A DNA stretch of 64,000 bases from Pseudomonas sp. GTDB taxonomy: Bacteria; Pseudomonadota; Gammaproteobacteria; Pseudomonadales; Pseudomonadaceae. The DNA lies in the NCBI RefSeq assembly GCF_028293835.1, contig NZ_JAQGNX010000180.1, positions 26,363 through 90,362 on the forward strand, given 5' to 3'. The first letter of the stretch is position 1; every line of letters starts with the position of its first letter. The notes below the pieces were generated by a model. The model did no database searches and was not told where the DNA came from. It saw only the letters and a program-made list of their open reading frames with translations. The position numbers and the translations under genes were made by a program. This document shows, one piece after another, positions 25,192 to 34,313 of this stretch.

Positions 25192-25244
25192 TTGACGTCA
25201 CAGCAACACTGTTACAAGATATTAGTTAGCATCCTAATAATATC
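25192..25244 (+). promoter_or_regulatory. MarR promoter and dyad operator
   Basis: A -35-like TTGACG (25192-25197) lies 17 bases before a weak CAAGAT. A long dyad then follows at 25218-25244, with arms GATATTAGTTAG and CCTAATAATATC around CAT. The dyad lies 30 bases upstream of the marR start and has the size and AT-richness of MarR operators, implying that the regulator represses its own operon. Confidence 0.6.
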
Positions 25245-25273
25245 AACCCCAACAATTTTCCGCTGGCGACGTC

Positions 25274-25726
25274 ATGACCCCTGATCTACTGCAAATGAGC
25301 ATCAGCCGCAGCGTCGTCGCCGCCTCTCGTCATTGGCGCCGAATTTGCCAAAACACCTTGGTCAACTACGGCATTTCCGAAGCCTGTGCGATGCCGTTGC
25401 TGATGATATTGCGCTTGGGTGATGGCGTGCGCCAAGTGACTGTAGCTCAGGCTTCGGGCCTCGAGAGCCCATCGTTGGTACGCCTGCTTGACCAGCTGTG
25501 TGCCGCCAATATCGTCCTGCGCACGGCAGACCCCACTGACCGCCGCGCCAAGTCCCTGAGCCTTACCGACAGCGGACGCGCCTTGGCTTTGTCCATCGAA
25601 ACTGAATTGCAAAGCCTGCGCCGCAAGGTGCTGAGAAACGTCGACGTCAATGATCTGGAAGCCGCCCTGCGCGTATTGCATGCATTTGAAGAAGCCGGAC
25701 AGTTGGGCGCGGAGTGGGTGCAATGA
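25274..25726 (+). CDS. MarR-family regulator of efflux operon
   Basis: A 150-residue winged-helix regulator. The DNA-binding core includes VTVAQASGLESPSLVRLLDQL followed by the wing ADPTDRRAKSLSLTDSG, which is standard for MarR. It is first gene of a five-gene operon; its stop overlaps the FUSC start (ATGA at 25723-25726). Members in this arrangement respond to aromatic carboxylic acids or other phenolics and de-repress the pump. The AT-rich dyad just upstream is its probable binding site. Confidence 0.9.
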   Translation: MTPDLLQMSISRSVVAASRHWRRICQNTLVNYGISEACAMPLLMILRLGDGVRQVTVAQASGLESPSLVRLLDQLCAANIVLRTADPTDRRAKSLSLTDSGRALALSIETELQSLRRKVLRNVDVNDLEAALRVLHAFEEAGQLGAEWVQ

Positions 25727-27807
25727 AGGGCTTTTTTGCCAGCGTGCCGCCTGCACGGGACTGGTTTTTTGGCCTGCGCACTTTCGCCGCGTCGATGGTC
25801 GCGCTGTACATCGCCTTGATCATGGAAATGCCTCGTCCTTATTGGGCCATGGCCACTGTGTACATCGTCTCCAGCCCCTTCGTCGGCCCCACCAGTTCCA
25901 AGGCGCTGTACCGCGCCGTCGGCACCTTCGTCGGTGCCGCCGCAGCGGTGTTTTTTGTGCCGCTGTTCGTGCAAACCCCCCTCTTGCTGGCAATTGTGAT
26001 CGCCCTGTGGACGGGCACCTTGCTGTTTCTGTCGTTGCACCTGCGCACCGCCAACAGCTACGCCTTGATGCTTGCCGGCTACACCATGCCGCTGATTGCT
26101 TTCCCGGTGGTGGATAATCCGTTGGCGGTGTTCGACATTGCCGTGGCCCGAACCGAGGAAATTTTTCTCGGCATCGTCTGCGCCGCCGTGATCGGCGCGA
26201 TGTTCTGGCCACGGCACCTGGCGCCAGTGGTGATGGACACGGCAAACAAATGGTTTGCCGACGCCTCTGCTTACAGCGCGCGATTTCTGACCCGCAGTCA
26301 GCAGCCCGAAGAGATCGGTCAGCTACGCACGGCCATGGTCGGCAGCTTCAATTCCCTGGAGCTGATGATCGGCCAGTTGTCCCATGAAGGAGTTCGTCAA
26401 CAAAGCCTGCGCAACAGCAAAGAACTGCGCGGCCGAATGATTCATCTATTGCCCGTGATCGATGCGTTGGACGACGCCATATGGGCCGTCGAACGGCGCT
26501 CCCCAGAGCTGGTGGCGCTCTTGCAATTTGCGTTGTACAAAGCGCATATCTGGTTGCAGGGCACCGACAAAAGCGCGGCTGTGGATAAGTGGCAGGCGTT
26601 ACGCGCCAAGCTGGAACAATTGCAACCGAGCCCCGCGCAATTGGATGATCGCCATCAGTTACTGCTGTCCAACGCCTTGTTTCGCTTGGGCGAATGGGTG
26701 GATTTGTGGCAAGACTGCCGCAGCCTGCAGCATGCCCTGCGCAACGACGATCAATCGACATGGCGCGCAGTGTATCGGCACTGGCGGCTGGGTCGGTTGA
26801 CGCCGTTTCTGGACCGTGGGCTGATGTTGTATTCGGTACTGTCCGGGGTCGCGGCAATCATTGTTGCTTCAGTCTTGTGGATCCTGCTGGGCTGGCCCGA
26901 GGGTGGCAGCGCAGTGATCCTCGCGGCCGTATCCTGCAGTTTCTTCGCGGCCATGGACGACCCGGCGCCGCAGATTTATCGGTTCTTTTTCTGGACCTCT
27001 GTGGCGGTCCTCCTTTCCAGCCTGTACCTGTTTGTCGTGCTGCCAAACATCAACGACTTTCCGATGCTGGTCCTCGCGTTTGCCGTTCCTTTTATCTGGA
27101 TCGCCACGCTCACCGTGCAACCACGCTTTTACCTTGGCACCTTGCTGACGCTGGTCAACACGGCAACGTTCATCAGTATCCAGGGCACCTACGACACTGA
27201 CTTCCTGGTGTTCATCAACAACAACATGGCCGGGCCTATCGGTCTGCTGTTCGCCTTTGTCTGGACCTTGGTGGTGCGCCCGTTCGGCGTCGAGTTTGCG
27301 GCCAAACGCTTGACTCGTTTCGGCTGGCGCGACATCGCCAGCCTCAGCGAGCCGGCAACGTTATCTGAACACCGGAAAATGGGCGTCAAAATGCTCGACC
27401 GTTTGATGCAGCATCTGCCGCGCCTGACCATCACCGCACAAGACAGCGGCATCGCCCTGCGCGAACTGCGGGTCACCCTCAACCTGTTGGATTTGCTGGC
27501 CTATCTGCCCCGCGTACACCCGGTGCCGCAAGGCCTGCTGCGTCAGGTGATCAATGAGGTTAGCGCCTATTTTCAGGCATGCCTTGATGCCCGCGAACGC
27601 TTGCCCGCCCCTAAGGGGTTATTGATGACCATGGACCGGGCACGGCGCTCAATGACATTTGCCTGGATGGGTGACGATCCGACTCGCATCCATTTGCTGC
27701 ATGCCCTCAGCGGTCTGCGCCTGGCCCTGCTGCCAGGTGTGGAGATCGTTGCCGCAGGCGAATTCGAAGAACAACCGCCCTATGGACTCGACGGAGCGCC
27801 GCTATGA
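25723..27807 (+). CDS. FUSC-family inner-membrane efflux protein (AaeB-like)
   Basis: A 694-residue protein of the fusaric-acid-resistance / AaeB family. It has two membrane bundles (about residues 10-165 and 360-520), each followed by a soluble part. It is the inner-membrane component of a pump for aromatic acids or related amphipathic toxins. Recognisable segments are MEMPRPYWAMATVYIVSSPF near the N-terminus and FAAMDDPAPQIYRFFFWTS in the second half. The start at the ATG overlapping the marR stop is preferred over a GTG nine bases upstream. The next gene overlaps by four bases. Confidence 0.92.
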   Translation: MKGFFASVPPARDWFFGLRTFAASMVALYIALIMEMPRPYWAMATVYIVSSPFVGPTSSKALYRAVGTFVGAAAAVFFVPLFVQTPLLLAIVIALWTGTLLFLSLHLRTANSYALMLAGYTMPLIAFPVVDNPLAVFDIAVARTEEIFLGIVCAAVIGAMFWPRHLAPVVMDTANKWFADASAYSARFLTRSQQPEEIGQLRTAMVGSFNSLELMIGQLSHEGVRQQSLRNSKELRGRMIHLLPVIDALDDAIWAVERRSPELVALLQFALYKAHIWLQGTDKSAAVDKWQALRAKLEQLQPSPAQLDDRHQLLLSNALFRLGEWVDLWQDCRSLQHALRNDDQSTWRAVYRHWRLGRLTPFLDRGLMLYSVLSGVAAIIVASVLWILLGWPEGGSAVILAAVSCSFFAAMDDPAPQIYRFFFWTSVAVLLSSLYLFVVLPNINDFPMLVLAFAVPFIWIATLTVQPRFYLGTLLTLVNTATFISIQGTYDTDFLVFINNNMAGPIGLLFAFVWTLVVRPFGVEFAAKRLTRFGWRDIASLSEPATLSEHRKMGVKMLDRLMQHLPRLTITAQDSGIALRELRVTLNLLDLLAYLPRVHPVPQGLLRQVINEVSAYFQACLDARERLPAPKGLLMTMDRARRSMTFAWMGDDPTRIHLLHALSGLRLALLPGVEIVAAGEFEEQPPYGLDGAPL

Positions 27808-28013
27808 TCGGTGATGTGGACATCAGTGGAATATTTTTACCCACGCTAATGGTGGTGATGGGTATTACGTACGTGCTTTACCTGGGGGTGCATGCGCTGC
27901 TGAACCGCGCCCACTTTTATCGTCTGGTCTGGCACCGGGCTTTGTTTAACGTAGGTCTATACGCTCTGCTGCTCGGCGCGGTGGATACTCTCAGTCGATA
28001 CCTGATGAAATGA
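27804..28013 (+). CDS. DUF1656 (AaeX-like) small membrane protein
   Basis: A 69-residue protein with two predicted transmembrane helices (about 10-30 and 45-62). DUF1656 members lie between FUSC-type and HlyD-type genes in many proteobacteria and include E. coli AaeX. The role is unknown; it is presumably a small subunit of the pump. Four-base overlaps on both sides (27804-27807 and 28010-28013) tie it into the operon. Confidence 0.9.
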   Translation: MIGDVDISGIFLPTLMVVMGITYVLYLGVHALLNRAHFYRLVWHRALFNVGLYALLLGAVDTLSRYLMK

Positions 28014-28930
28014 AAAAACCTTTACTGACGTTGGGCCGCGTGGTCCTGACCCTACTGATTGTGATGCTTGCCAGTGTCGTTGTCTGGCGCATGGTGATGT
28101 ACTACATGTTCGCGCCCTGGACACGGGACGGGCATATCCGGGCCGACGTGGTGCAAATAGCCCCGGACGTTTCTGGCTTGATCCAGCAAGTCGACGTTGT
28201 GGATAACCAAGTGGTGAGCAAAGGCCAAGTGCTGTTCGCCATCGACCAGGACCGCTTCCGTCTGGCTTTGCGCCAGGCCAAAGCCACGGTGGCCGAACGG
28301 CAGGAAGCTTACGAACAAGCCCGTCGCGAAAACAAACGTAACCGTGGGTTGGGCAATCTGGTCGCCCAGGAACAATTGGAAGAGGGCCAATCACGTGAAG
28401 CCCGCGGCCTGGCGGCCTTGAGCGAGTCGCAAGTGGCGGTGGACGCGGCGCAGTTGAACCTTGATCGTTCGGTGATTCGCAGCCCGGTGGACGGCTACCT
28501 CAACGACCGTGCGCCCCGGGCGCAGGAGTATGTCACCGCGGGCCGTGCCGTGCTGTCGGTGGTTGACGGTACGTCGTTTCACATCGATGGCTACTTCGAA
28601 GAAACCAAACTGTCTGGCATTCATATCGGCCAGCCTGTGGATATCCGGGTGATTGGCGATCACTCGCGTCTACGGGGCCATGTGCAGAGCATCGTCGCCG
28701 GTATCGAAGACCGGGATCGCAGCAGTGGCAGCAACCTGTTGCCAAACGTTAACCCAGCGTTCAGTTGGGTGCGCCTGGCGCAGCGGATTCCGGTGCGCAT
28801 CGCGTTCGACAGCGTGCCCGATGACTTTCGCATGATTGCCGGCCGTACCGCCACCGTGTCGATGATCGACGATGCCGACTTGGCCGCGCATGATGCTAAA
28901 GACACCCAAAACAAGGACGCCGGGAAATGA
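28010..28930 (+). CDS. HlyD-family periplasmic adaptor (AaeA-like)
   Basis: A 306-residue membrane-fusion protein. It has one N-terminal transmembrane segment (about 8-32), a lipoyl/biotinyl-like half (VVQIAPDVSGLIQQVDVVDN), an alpha-hairpin (about 80-150), the second lipoyl half (LDRSVIRSPVDGYLNDRAPR) and a beta-barrel region. It bridges the FUSC pump and the outer-membrane factor encoded immediately downstream. Its ends overlap the neighbours by four bases each. Confidence 0.92.
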   Translation: MKKPLLTLGRVVLTLLIVMLASVVVWRMVMYYMFAPWTRDGHIRADVVQIAPDVSGLIQQVDVVDNQVVSKGQVLFAIDQDRFRLALRQAKATVAERQEAYEQARRENKRNRGLGNLVAQEQLEEGQSREARGLAALSESQVAVDAAQLNLDRSVIRSPVDGYLNDRAPRAQEYVTAGRAVLSVVDGTSFHIDGYFEETKLSGIHIGQPVDIRVIGDHSRLRGHVQSIVAGIEDRDRSSGSNLLPNVNPAFSWVRLAQRIPVRIAFDSVPDDFRMIAGRTATVSMIDDADLAAHDAKDTQNKDAGK

Positions 28931-30351
28931 AGCACGGCGTTCATTTCACGGCGCTCGCGCTGAGCTTGATGTTGTCCGCGTGCCAGATTGTTGGCCCGAA
29001 CTATGATGTGCCCAAAGACGCCGCGCTGAATCGTCCGGATTTGCAAGGTGAATTGGCGGGCAAAGGCGTCGACGCCATTTCGGCACCAGTCCCTGAAGAC
29101 TGGTGGCGGTTGTACCAGGACCAACGCCTGAACCAGTTGATTGAACAAGCCATGGCGACCAACACCGACCTGCGCGTCGCCGCGGCCAACCTGTCGCGCG
29201 CGCGCATGCAGGTTGCAGAGGCCCAGGCAGCGGGCGGTTTTCACAGCAGTGCGACCCTCGGCGCACAGCGTTTGCAGGAATCAGGCGAAGCGTATTTGTT
29301 GACGGAAAAAGTCCCGGTCGCCAACGTCGCTGATGTCGGTATCACCACCTCGTATCAATTCGACTTGTTCGGCACGCTGCAACGCGGCATCGAAGCGGCG
29401 CAAGCCAACGCCGATGCGACTCAGGCAGCCTCTGACACCGCGCGTATCACCTTGGTCGCCGATGTGGTGCGGGCCTATACCCAAGTCTGCGCGGCCAACG
29501 AAGAACGGGGTATCGCCCAGCAATCGTTGGACCTGCAACAGCAAAGCCTGAAGCTGACCCAGCGTCTGCGTGACGCTGGGCGCGGCGATGAAACCCAAGT
29601 CACCCGGTCGCAAACACAATTCAAATCCTTGGGCGCCGAGTTGCCCCGTTATACCGCAGCGCGTCAGTCAGGGCTGTTTCGCTTATCCATGCTGCTGGCT
29701 AAACCGCTCGACCAACTGCCGGCGGGTGTCGCCACCTGCAAAGAACTGCCGCACATCGCGCAAGTGATGCCGGTGGGTGACGGCGCAGCGTTACTCAAGC
29801 GTCGGCCGGACGTGCGTCAAGCAGAGCGCAGACTGGCGGCTGCGACGGCCGACATCGGTGTGGCCACGGGCGAGTTGTACCCGGACATCAGCATCGGCGC
29901 GACCATCGGTTCCGTGGGCATTCTCGACGACATCGGCAAACCGGCCACCAACCGCTGGGGCTTTGGCCCGCTGCTGAACTGGACCGTTCCGTCCAACGGT
30001 TCACGGGCACGCATCCACGAAGCCGAGGCCTCGACCCAAGCAGCGTTGGCACGTTTCGACGGCACGGTGTTAAACGCTATCCGCGAAACCCAAACCAGCC
30101 TGGCGCAATACACCGCTCTGCTGGAACGCCGCGACGCATTGGCAGACGCCCAGCAATCAGCGCAACGGGCAGCGGACCAAACCCACCGGTTCTTCCAGGC
30201 TGGGCGTGCTTCATTCCTCGCCGACCTGCAAGCCACCCGGACCTACACCGACGTGCGGGCACAACTGGCGTCGGCCAATACGCAGGTTGCCATGGGCCAA
30301 ATCGATTTATTCCTGGCGTTGGGGGGTGGTTGGGAGAGTGCCAGGAAGTAG
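28927..30351 (+). CDS. NodT-family outer-membrane efflux lipoprotein
   Basis: A 474-residue outer-membrane factor of the TolC/OprM class. The signal peptide ends in the lipobox LSACQIVG, with lipidated Cys19. Two repeated halves carry the coiled-coil barrel pattern (for example LIEQAMATNTDLRVAAANLS and LLKRRPDVRQAERRLAAATA). It completes the tripartite pump, so this operon needs no shared TolC. It is the last gene of the marR operon, and a partial repeat element follows. Confidence 0.93.
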   Translation: MKHGVHFTALALSLMLSACQIVGPNYDVPKDAALNRPDLQGELAGKGVDAISAPVPEDWWRLYQDQRLNQLIEQAMATNTDLRVAAANLSRARMQVAEAQAAGGFHSSATLGAQRLQESGEAYLLTEKVPVANVADVGITTSYQFDLFGTLQRGIEAAQANADATQAASDTARITLVADVVRAYTQVCAANEERGIAQQSLDLQQQSLKLTQRLRDAGRGDETQVTRSQTQFKSLGAELPRYTAARQSGLFRLSMLLAKPLDQLPAGVATCKELPHIAQVMPVGDGAALLKRRPDVRQAERRLAAATADIGVATGELYPDISIGATIGSVGILDDIGKPATNRWGFGPLLNWTVPSNGSRARIHEAEASTQAALARFDGTVLNAIRETQTSLAQYTALLERRDALADAQQSAQRAADQTHRFFQAGRASFLADLQATRTYTDVRAQLASANTQVAMGQIDLFLALGGGWESARK

Positions 30352-30364
30352 GGCTTTTGAGGGT

Positions 30365-30412
30365 TCTGTGGGACCGGGTTCATTCGCGATGGAGCGCGAA
30401 GCGGTCCCCAAG
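30365..30412. repeat. Partial copy of composite repeat
   Basis: CTGTGGGACCGGG followed by TTCGCGATGGAGCGCGAAGCGGTCCCCA forms a palindrome (GGACCG ... CGGTCC). Its core CGCGATGGAGCGCGAAGC is identical to part of the composite element at 40265-40449. It lies just after the efflux operon and may serve as its transcription end. Confidence 0.65.
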
Positions 30413-30578
30413 CGGTCAATACAAATCTGACAGTCAAGCCAGCAGCCAAACGCAAATCAACTTTTGATCCTGGCTCGTAAAACAGCAGAACCGCAGGCCC
30501 TCCATTCCGCTTAAACTTTGAACCACTCCCCATTCCTGCTGCCCGAGTCAATATCACCCCACAGCAGGACGTCCATTC

Positions 30579-31400
30579 ATGCGCACTTTCGATCTCGCCG
30601 GCTCGTCGGTTCCGGTCATCGGCCAAGGCACCTGGCACATGGGCGAAGACGCGTCTCAACGAAAAGAAGAAGTCGCCGCATTGCGCCTGGGTATTGAACT
30701 GGGCATGACGTTGATTGATACCGCCGAAATGTACGCTGAAGGCGATGCAGAACGGGTTATCGGCGAAGCCATCGCCGGCCGCCGCGACAAGGTGTATCTG
30801 ATCACCAAAGTCTACCCACACAACTCCAGCCGCAAGGGCCTGCCGGCGGCGTGCGAACGTAGTTTGCAGCGCCTGGGCACCGATTATATTGACCTTTACC
30901 TGTTGCACTGGCCCGGCCAGTATCCCCTCGAAGAAACCGCCGAAGCCTTTGAGCGCTTGCGCGAAGCAGGCAAAATTGGCCGCTGGGGTGTGTCCAACTT
31001 CGATGTCAGTGACATGCTGGAACTCAACAATACCGCCTGCGCCACCAATCAAGTGCTGTACAACATCGAGCAGCGGGGCATCGAGTTCGACCTGTTGCCG
31101 TGGAGCCAGGCCAACGGCATGCCGCTCATGGCTTACTGCCCGCTTGCTCAGGGCGGGCGTCTACTGAAGCACCCGCTGCTACGCGACATTGCCGATAGGC
31201 ACAATGCCACGCCCGCCCAGGTCTGTCTGGCCTGGGTGTTACGTAATCCCGGCGTTATTGCCATCCCCAAAGCGGTCGATGCGCACCACTTGCGTCTCAA
31301 CGCTGGCGCCGCGCAACTGGTTCTGAGCGACGAAGAACTGGGTGCGATCGAAGAAACCTGGCCTGCCCCTCTGCGCAAGCAACATTTGGCGATGGTTTGA
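30579..31400 (+). CDS. Aldo/keto reductase
   Basis: A 273-residue NADPH-dependent (beta/alpha)8 oxidoreductase. The catalytic tetrad is visible: Asp and Tyr in LIDTAEMYAEG, Lys in YLITKVYPH and His in LYLLHWPGQYP. The cofactor-binding end is AIPKAVDAHHLRLN. The substrate is not predictable; relatives (YeaE-type) reduce methylglyoxal and other aldehydes. It stands alone, with promoter DNA of about 165 bases upstream. Length is normal for the family. Confidence 0.92.
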   Translation: MRTFDLAGSSVPVIGQGTWHMGEDASQRKEEVAALRLGIELGMTLIDTAEMYAEGDAERVIGEAIAGRRDKVYLITKVYPHNSSRKGLPAACERSLQRLGTDYIDLYLLHWPGQYPLEETAEAFERLREAGKIGRWGVSNFDVSDMLELNNTACATNQVLYNIEQRGIEFDLLPWSQANGMPLMAYCPLAQGGRLLKHPLLRDIADRHNATPAQVCLAWVLRNPGVIAIPKAVDAHHLRLNAGAAQLVLSDEELGAIEETWPAPLRKQHLAMV

Positions 31401-31526
31401 GTATGCGTGACGGCGTGTTTGAGCACCTGAAGCAAACCGTAACAAAAATGTAAGAAGCGCTTGCGATGATGCGACCTTGGCGAGCCTGTGCCCCCTGACA
31501 GGCGCTTCCCCGGTCAGCGAGCGCTC

Positions 31527-32546
31527 ATGAACCAAAGCATTGTGCAAACCCGTCGGGATTCAGACCTGTTCGGCCTGATCTATGGATTTCGTTTTCGACC
31601 TGGCGAGCGCGGCCAAGAGATCGACTCAGCCGCCGCGCTGGAATGTTTGCGCACACCCCAAGACCCTGAACAGTTCATCTGGCTGCACCTGAACCTGGCG
31701 CACGCAGCGTGCCAGCGCTGGATGAAATCCAATCTTGAACTGCCAGAAGAATTCTTCGAAGCGCTGCACGAAGGCTCACGTTCGACACGCATCGAACACG
31801 TCGATAATTCGTTGCTGGCAGTGGTCAACGACGTGGTTTTCGACTTCGGTATGGTTTCTTCGGACATTTCCACCTTATGGGTCTGCACGCGCAGTCACCT
31901 GATGGTCAGCGCACGGCAGCAGCCCTTGCATTCGGTGGATCGCTTGCGACATTCGGTTAAACGTGGCGAGTGTTTCCGTTCGCCGCTGGAACTGCTGACG
32001 CATTTGCTTCGCGATCAAGGCGAAGTGCTTGAGCAAATCGTGCGTAAGACTACCCTCAGTGTCGACAAGATTGAAGACCAATTGTTGTCCTCGCGCCTGA
32101 GCGACAACCGCGCGGACCTTGGGACCATGCGTCGGGTACTGGTGCGCTTGCACCGATTATTGGCGTTGGAACCCGGTTCATTGATGCGCGTGCTCAATCG
32201 CCCACCCGCGTGGTTGCTAGAGGCGGACGTTCAGGAACTGCGCCAGTCCACTGACGAATCCGCATTGGTCATCAGCGACCTCACCGGGTTGGGCGAGCGA
32301 ATCAAACTGCTACAAGAAGAAATCGCCGCCAAGCTCAACGAACAAAGCAGCCGCACCCTCTTCACCCTCACCGTAGTGACCGTCCTCGCGCTGCCCATCA
32401 ACATCATTGCCGGTTTTTTTGGTATGAACGTCGGCGGCATTCCGCTGGCGACAGACCCCGAAGGGTTTTGGGTGCTGGTGGCCTTGGTCGCGACGTTTAC
32501 CCTCATCGCTGGCCGCTGGGCGTTTCGCAAGCGGGATGATTATTGA
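31527..32546 (+). CDS. ZntB-like CorA-family metal transporter
   Basis: A 339-residue CorA-superfamily channel: a large cytoplasmic N-terminal domain (to about 280) followed by two C-terminal transmembrane helices. The signature GMN is in GFFGMNVGGIP between TM1 and TM2. The IPLATDPEGF loop after GMN favours the ZntB branch (zinc transport, proton-coupled in E. coli) over magnesium CorA. The start at 31527 (MNQSIVQTRR) is chosen over an upstream GTG because it fits the family N-terminus. The ribosome site is weak in both cases. It stands alone. Confidence 0.85.
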   Translation: MNQSIVQTRRDSDLFGLIYGFRFRPGERGQEIDSAAALECLRTPQDPEQFIWLHLNLAHAACQRWMKSNLELPEEFFEALHEGSRSTRIEHVDNSLLAVVNDVVFDFGMVSSDISTLWVCTRSHLMVSARQQPLHSVDRLRHSVKRGECFRSPLELLTHLLRDQGEVLEQIVRKTTLSVDKIEDQLLSSRLSDNRADLGTMRRVLVRLHRLLALEPGSLMRVLNRPPAWLLEADVQELRQSTDESALVISDLTGLGERIKLLQEEIAAKLNEQSSRTLFTLTVVTVLALPINIIAGFFGMNVGGIPLATDPEGFWVLVALVATFTLIAGRWAFRKRDDY

Positions 32547-32696
32547 GTGCTGTCGGCCAACTCGGCCTCTGTAGGGGTTCCGTTTGGCTAGATGACCCTT
32601 TGTCCAGCCATAGGTCGCGGGGTCTCCTTACCATCGCAAATTTGTCACATTTTGTAATGATTATGGAGCGAACTCCAATAAACAGGACTTCGCATT

Positions 32697-34313
32697 ATGC
32701 CCAGCCATTCCATGGCCCCGGACTCGTTGATCCAGGCCCCCTCTTCCAGACCGCAAATAGACCGTAAGCCGAGCATGCTCACGTGGATCGTGTTTTTCGC
32801 TGTGCTTGGCAGCGGCCTTCTGTTTACCGCTTATAGTCTGATGCAAGACGTGGATGACATGGGCACGGTGGTCACCACGTGGACCCCGTTTTTGCTGTTG
32901 GGCGTCGCGTTGTTGATCGCGTTAGGGTTTGAATTCGTCAACGGTTTTCATGACACCGCCAACGCGGTAGCCACGGTGATTTACACCCATTCGCTGCCGC
33001 CGAACTTTGCGGTGGCCTGGTCGGGCGTTTTCAACTTCCTCGGCGTGCTGACATCCAGCGGTGCGGTGGCGTTCGGCATCATCGCGCTGTTGCCGGTAGA
33101 GCTGATTTTGCAAGTCGGCTCATCGGCCGGGTTCGCGATGATCTTTGCCCTGTTGATCGCAGCGATCCTGTGGAACCTTGGCACCTGGTGGCTGGGTCTA
33201 CCGGCTTCTTCGTCCCACACGCTGATCGGCTCGATCATCGGCGTGGGTGTAGCCAACGCCTTGATGCATGGCCGCGACGGCACCAGCGGTGTCGATTGGA
33301 GCCAAGCGATCAAGATCGGCTACTCGCTGCTGTTGTCACCCTTGGTCGGTTTCGCCTTCGCCGCGTTAGCGTTGATGGCCATGCGCATGTTCATCAAAAA
33401 CCGTGCGCTGTACAAAGCACCGGAAGGCAACGCGCCGCCGCCACTGTGGATCCGCAGCCTACTGATTTTGACCTGCACCGGCGTGTCGTTTGCCCATGGT
33501 TCCAATGATGGGCAGAAAGGCATGGGCCTGATCATGCTGATTTTGGTCGGGACATTGCCCATGGCTTACGCCTTGAACCGCGCCATGCCGGCGGATCAGT
33601 CGGTGCAGTTCGCGGCCGTGGCACAGGTCACGCAACAGGCTTTAAGCAAAAGCGTCACAGAACAAGCCCCGGCGGACCCTCGTCTGGAGCTTTCTACCTA
33701 TGTCCGCACCAAGCAGGCAACCCCAACATTGATCCCGGCCCTGGCTGTGATGACCGGCAAGATCGGCATCCAGGTGGGCGATTACGGTTCACTGTCTAAA
33801 GTGCCCGCCGAAGCCACGGCCAACGTACGAAACGATATGTACCTGACGTCGGAAACGATTCGCTTGATCACCGCGAACAAGGTCGGAAATTTTGACGCGG
33901 ACACCCAGGCCAAGCTGCAACAATTCAAGGCGCAGATCGACACCGCCACGCGCTTTATACCGCTATGGGTAAAAATCGCGGTGGCGCTGGCACTCGGCCT
34001 TGGGACCATGGTCGGCTGGAAGCGGATCGTGGTGACCGTCGGCGAGAAGATCGGCAAGACCCATTTGACCTATGCCCAAGGCGCTTCGGCTGAGCTGGTT
34101 GCAATGGTGACCATTGGCGCGGCGGACATGTACGGATTACCGGTTTCCACCACCCACGTGTTGTCGTCAGGTGTCGCCGGGGCCATGGTCGCCAATGGCT
34201 CCGGGCTGCAAATGCGTACCCTGCGCAACCTGGCGATGGCATGGGTATTGACCCTGCCAGCGGCCATGCTACTGGCGGGTTCGCTGTACTGGTTGTTCAC
34301 TCAGCTGTTTTGA
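32697..34313 (+). CDS. Inorganic phosphate transporter, PiT family
   Basis: A 538-residue PiT symporter. The duplicated family motif appears as GFEFVNGFHDTANAVATVIYT near residue 80 (first 20: GFEFVNGFHDTANAVATVIY) and GVSFAHGSNDGQKGMGLIML near 265. Both halves end in PASSSHTLIG or PVSTTHVLSS elements. A soluble insertion of about 130 residues (roughly 300-425) separates the two membrane halves, as in other long Pseudomonas members. It imports phosphate (often as metal-phosphate) with protons. Its 3' end overlaps the convergent EmrA-like gene by 17 bases, so the two transcripts are antisense at their ends. Confidence 0.92.
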   Translation: MPSHSMAPDSLIQAPSSRPQIDRKPSMLTWIVFFAVLGSGLLFTAYSLMQDVDDMGTVVTTWTPFLLLGVALLIALGFEFVNGFHDTANAVATVIYTHSLPPNFAVAWSGVFNFLGVLTSSGAVAFGIIALLPVELILQVGSSAGFAMIFALLIAAILWNLGTWWLGLPASSSHTLIGSIIGVGVANALMHGRDGTSGVDWSQAIKIGYSLLLSPLVGFAFAALALMAMRMFIKNRALYKAPEGNAPPPLWIRSLLILTCTGVSFAHGSNDGQKGMGLIMLILVGTLPMAYALNRAMPADQSVQFAAVAQVTQQALSKSVTEQAPADPRLELSTYVRTKQATPTLIPALAVMTGKIGIQVGDYGSLSKVPAEATANVRNDMYLTSETIRLITANKVGNFDADTQAKLQQFKAQIDTATRFIPLWVKIAVALALGLGTMVGWKRIVVTVGEKIGKTHLTYAQGASAELVAMVTIGAADMYGLPVSTTHVLSSGVAGAMVANGSGLQMRTLRNLAMAWVLTLPAAMLLAGSLYWLFTQLF

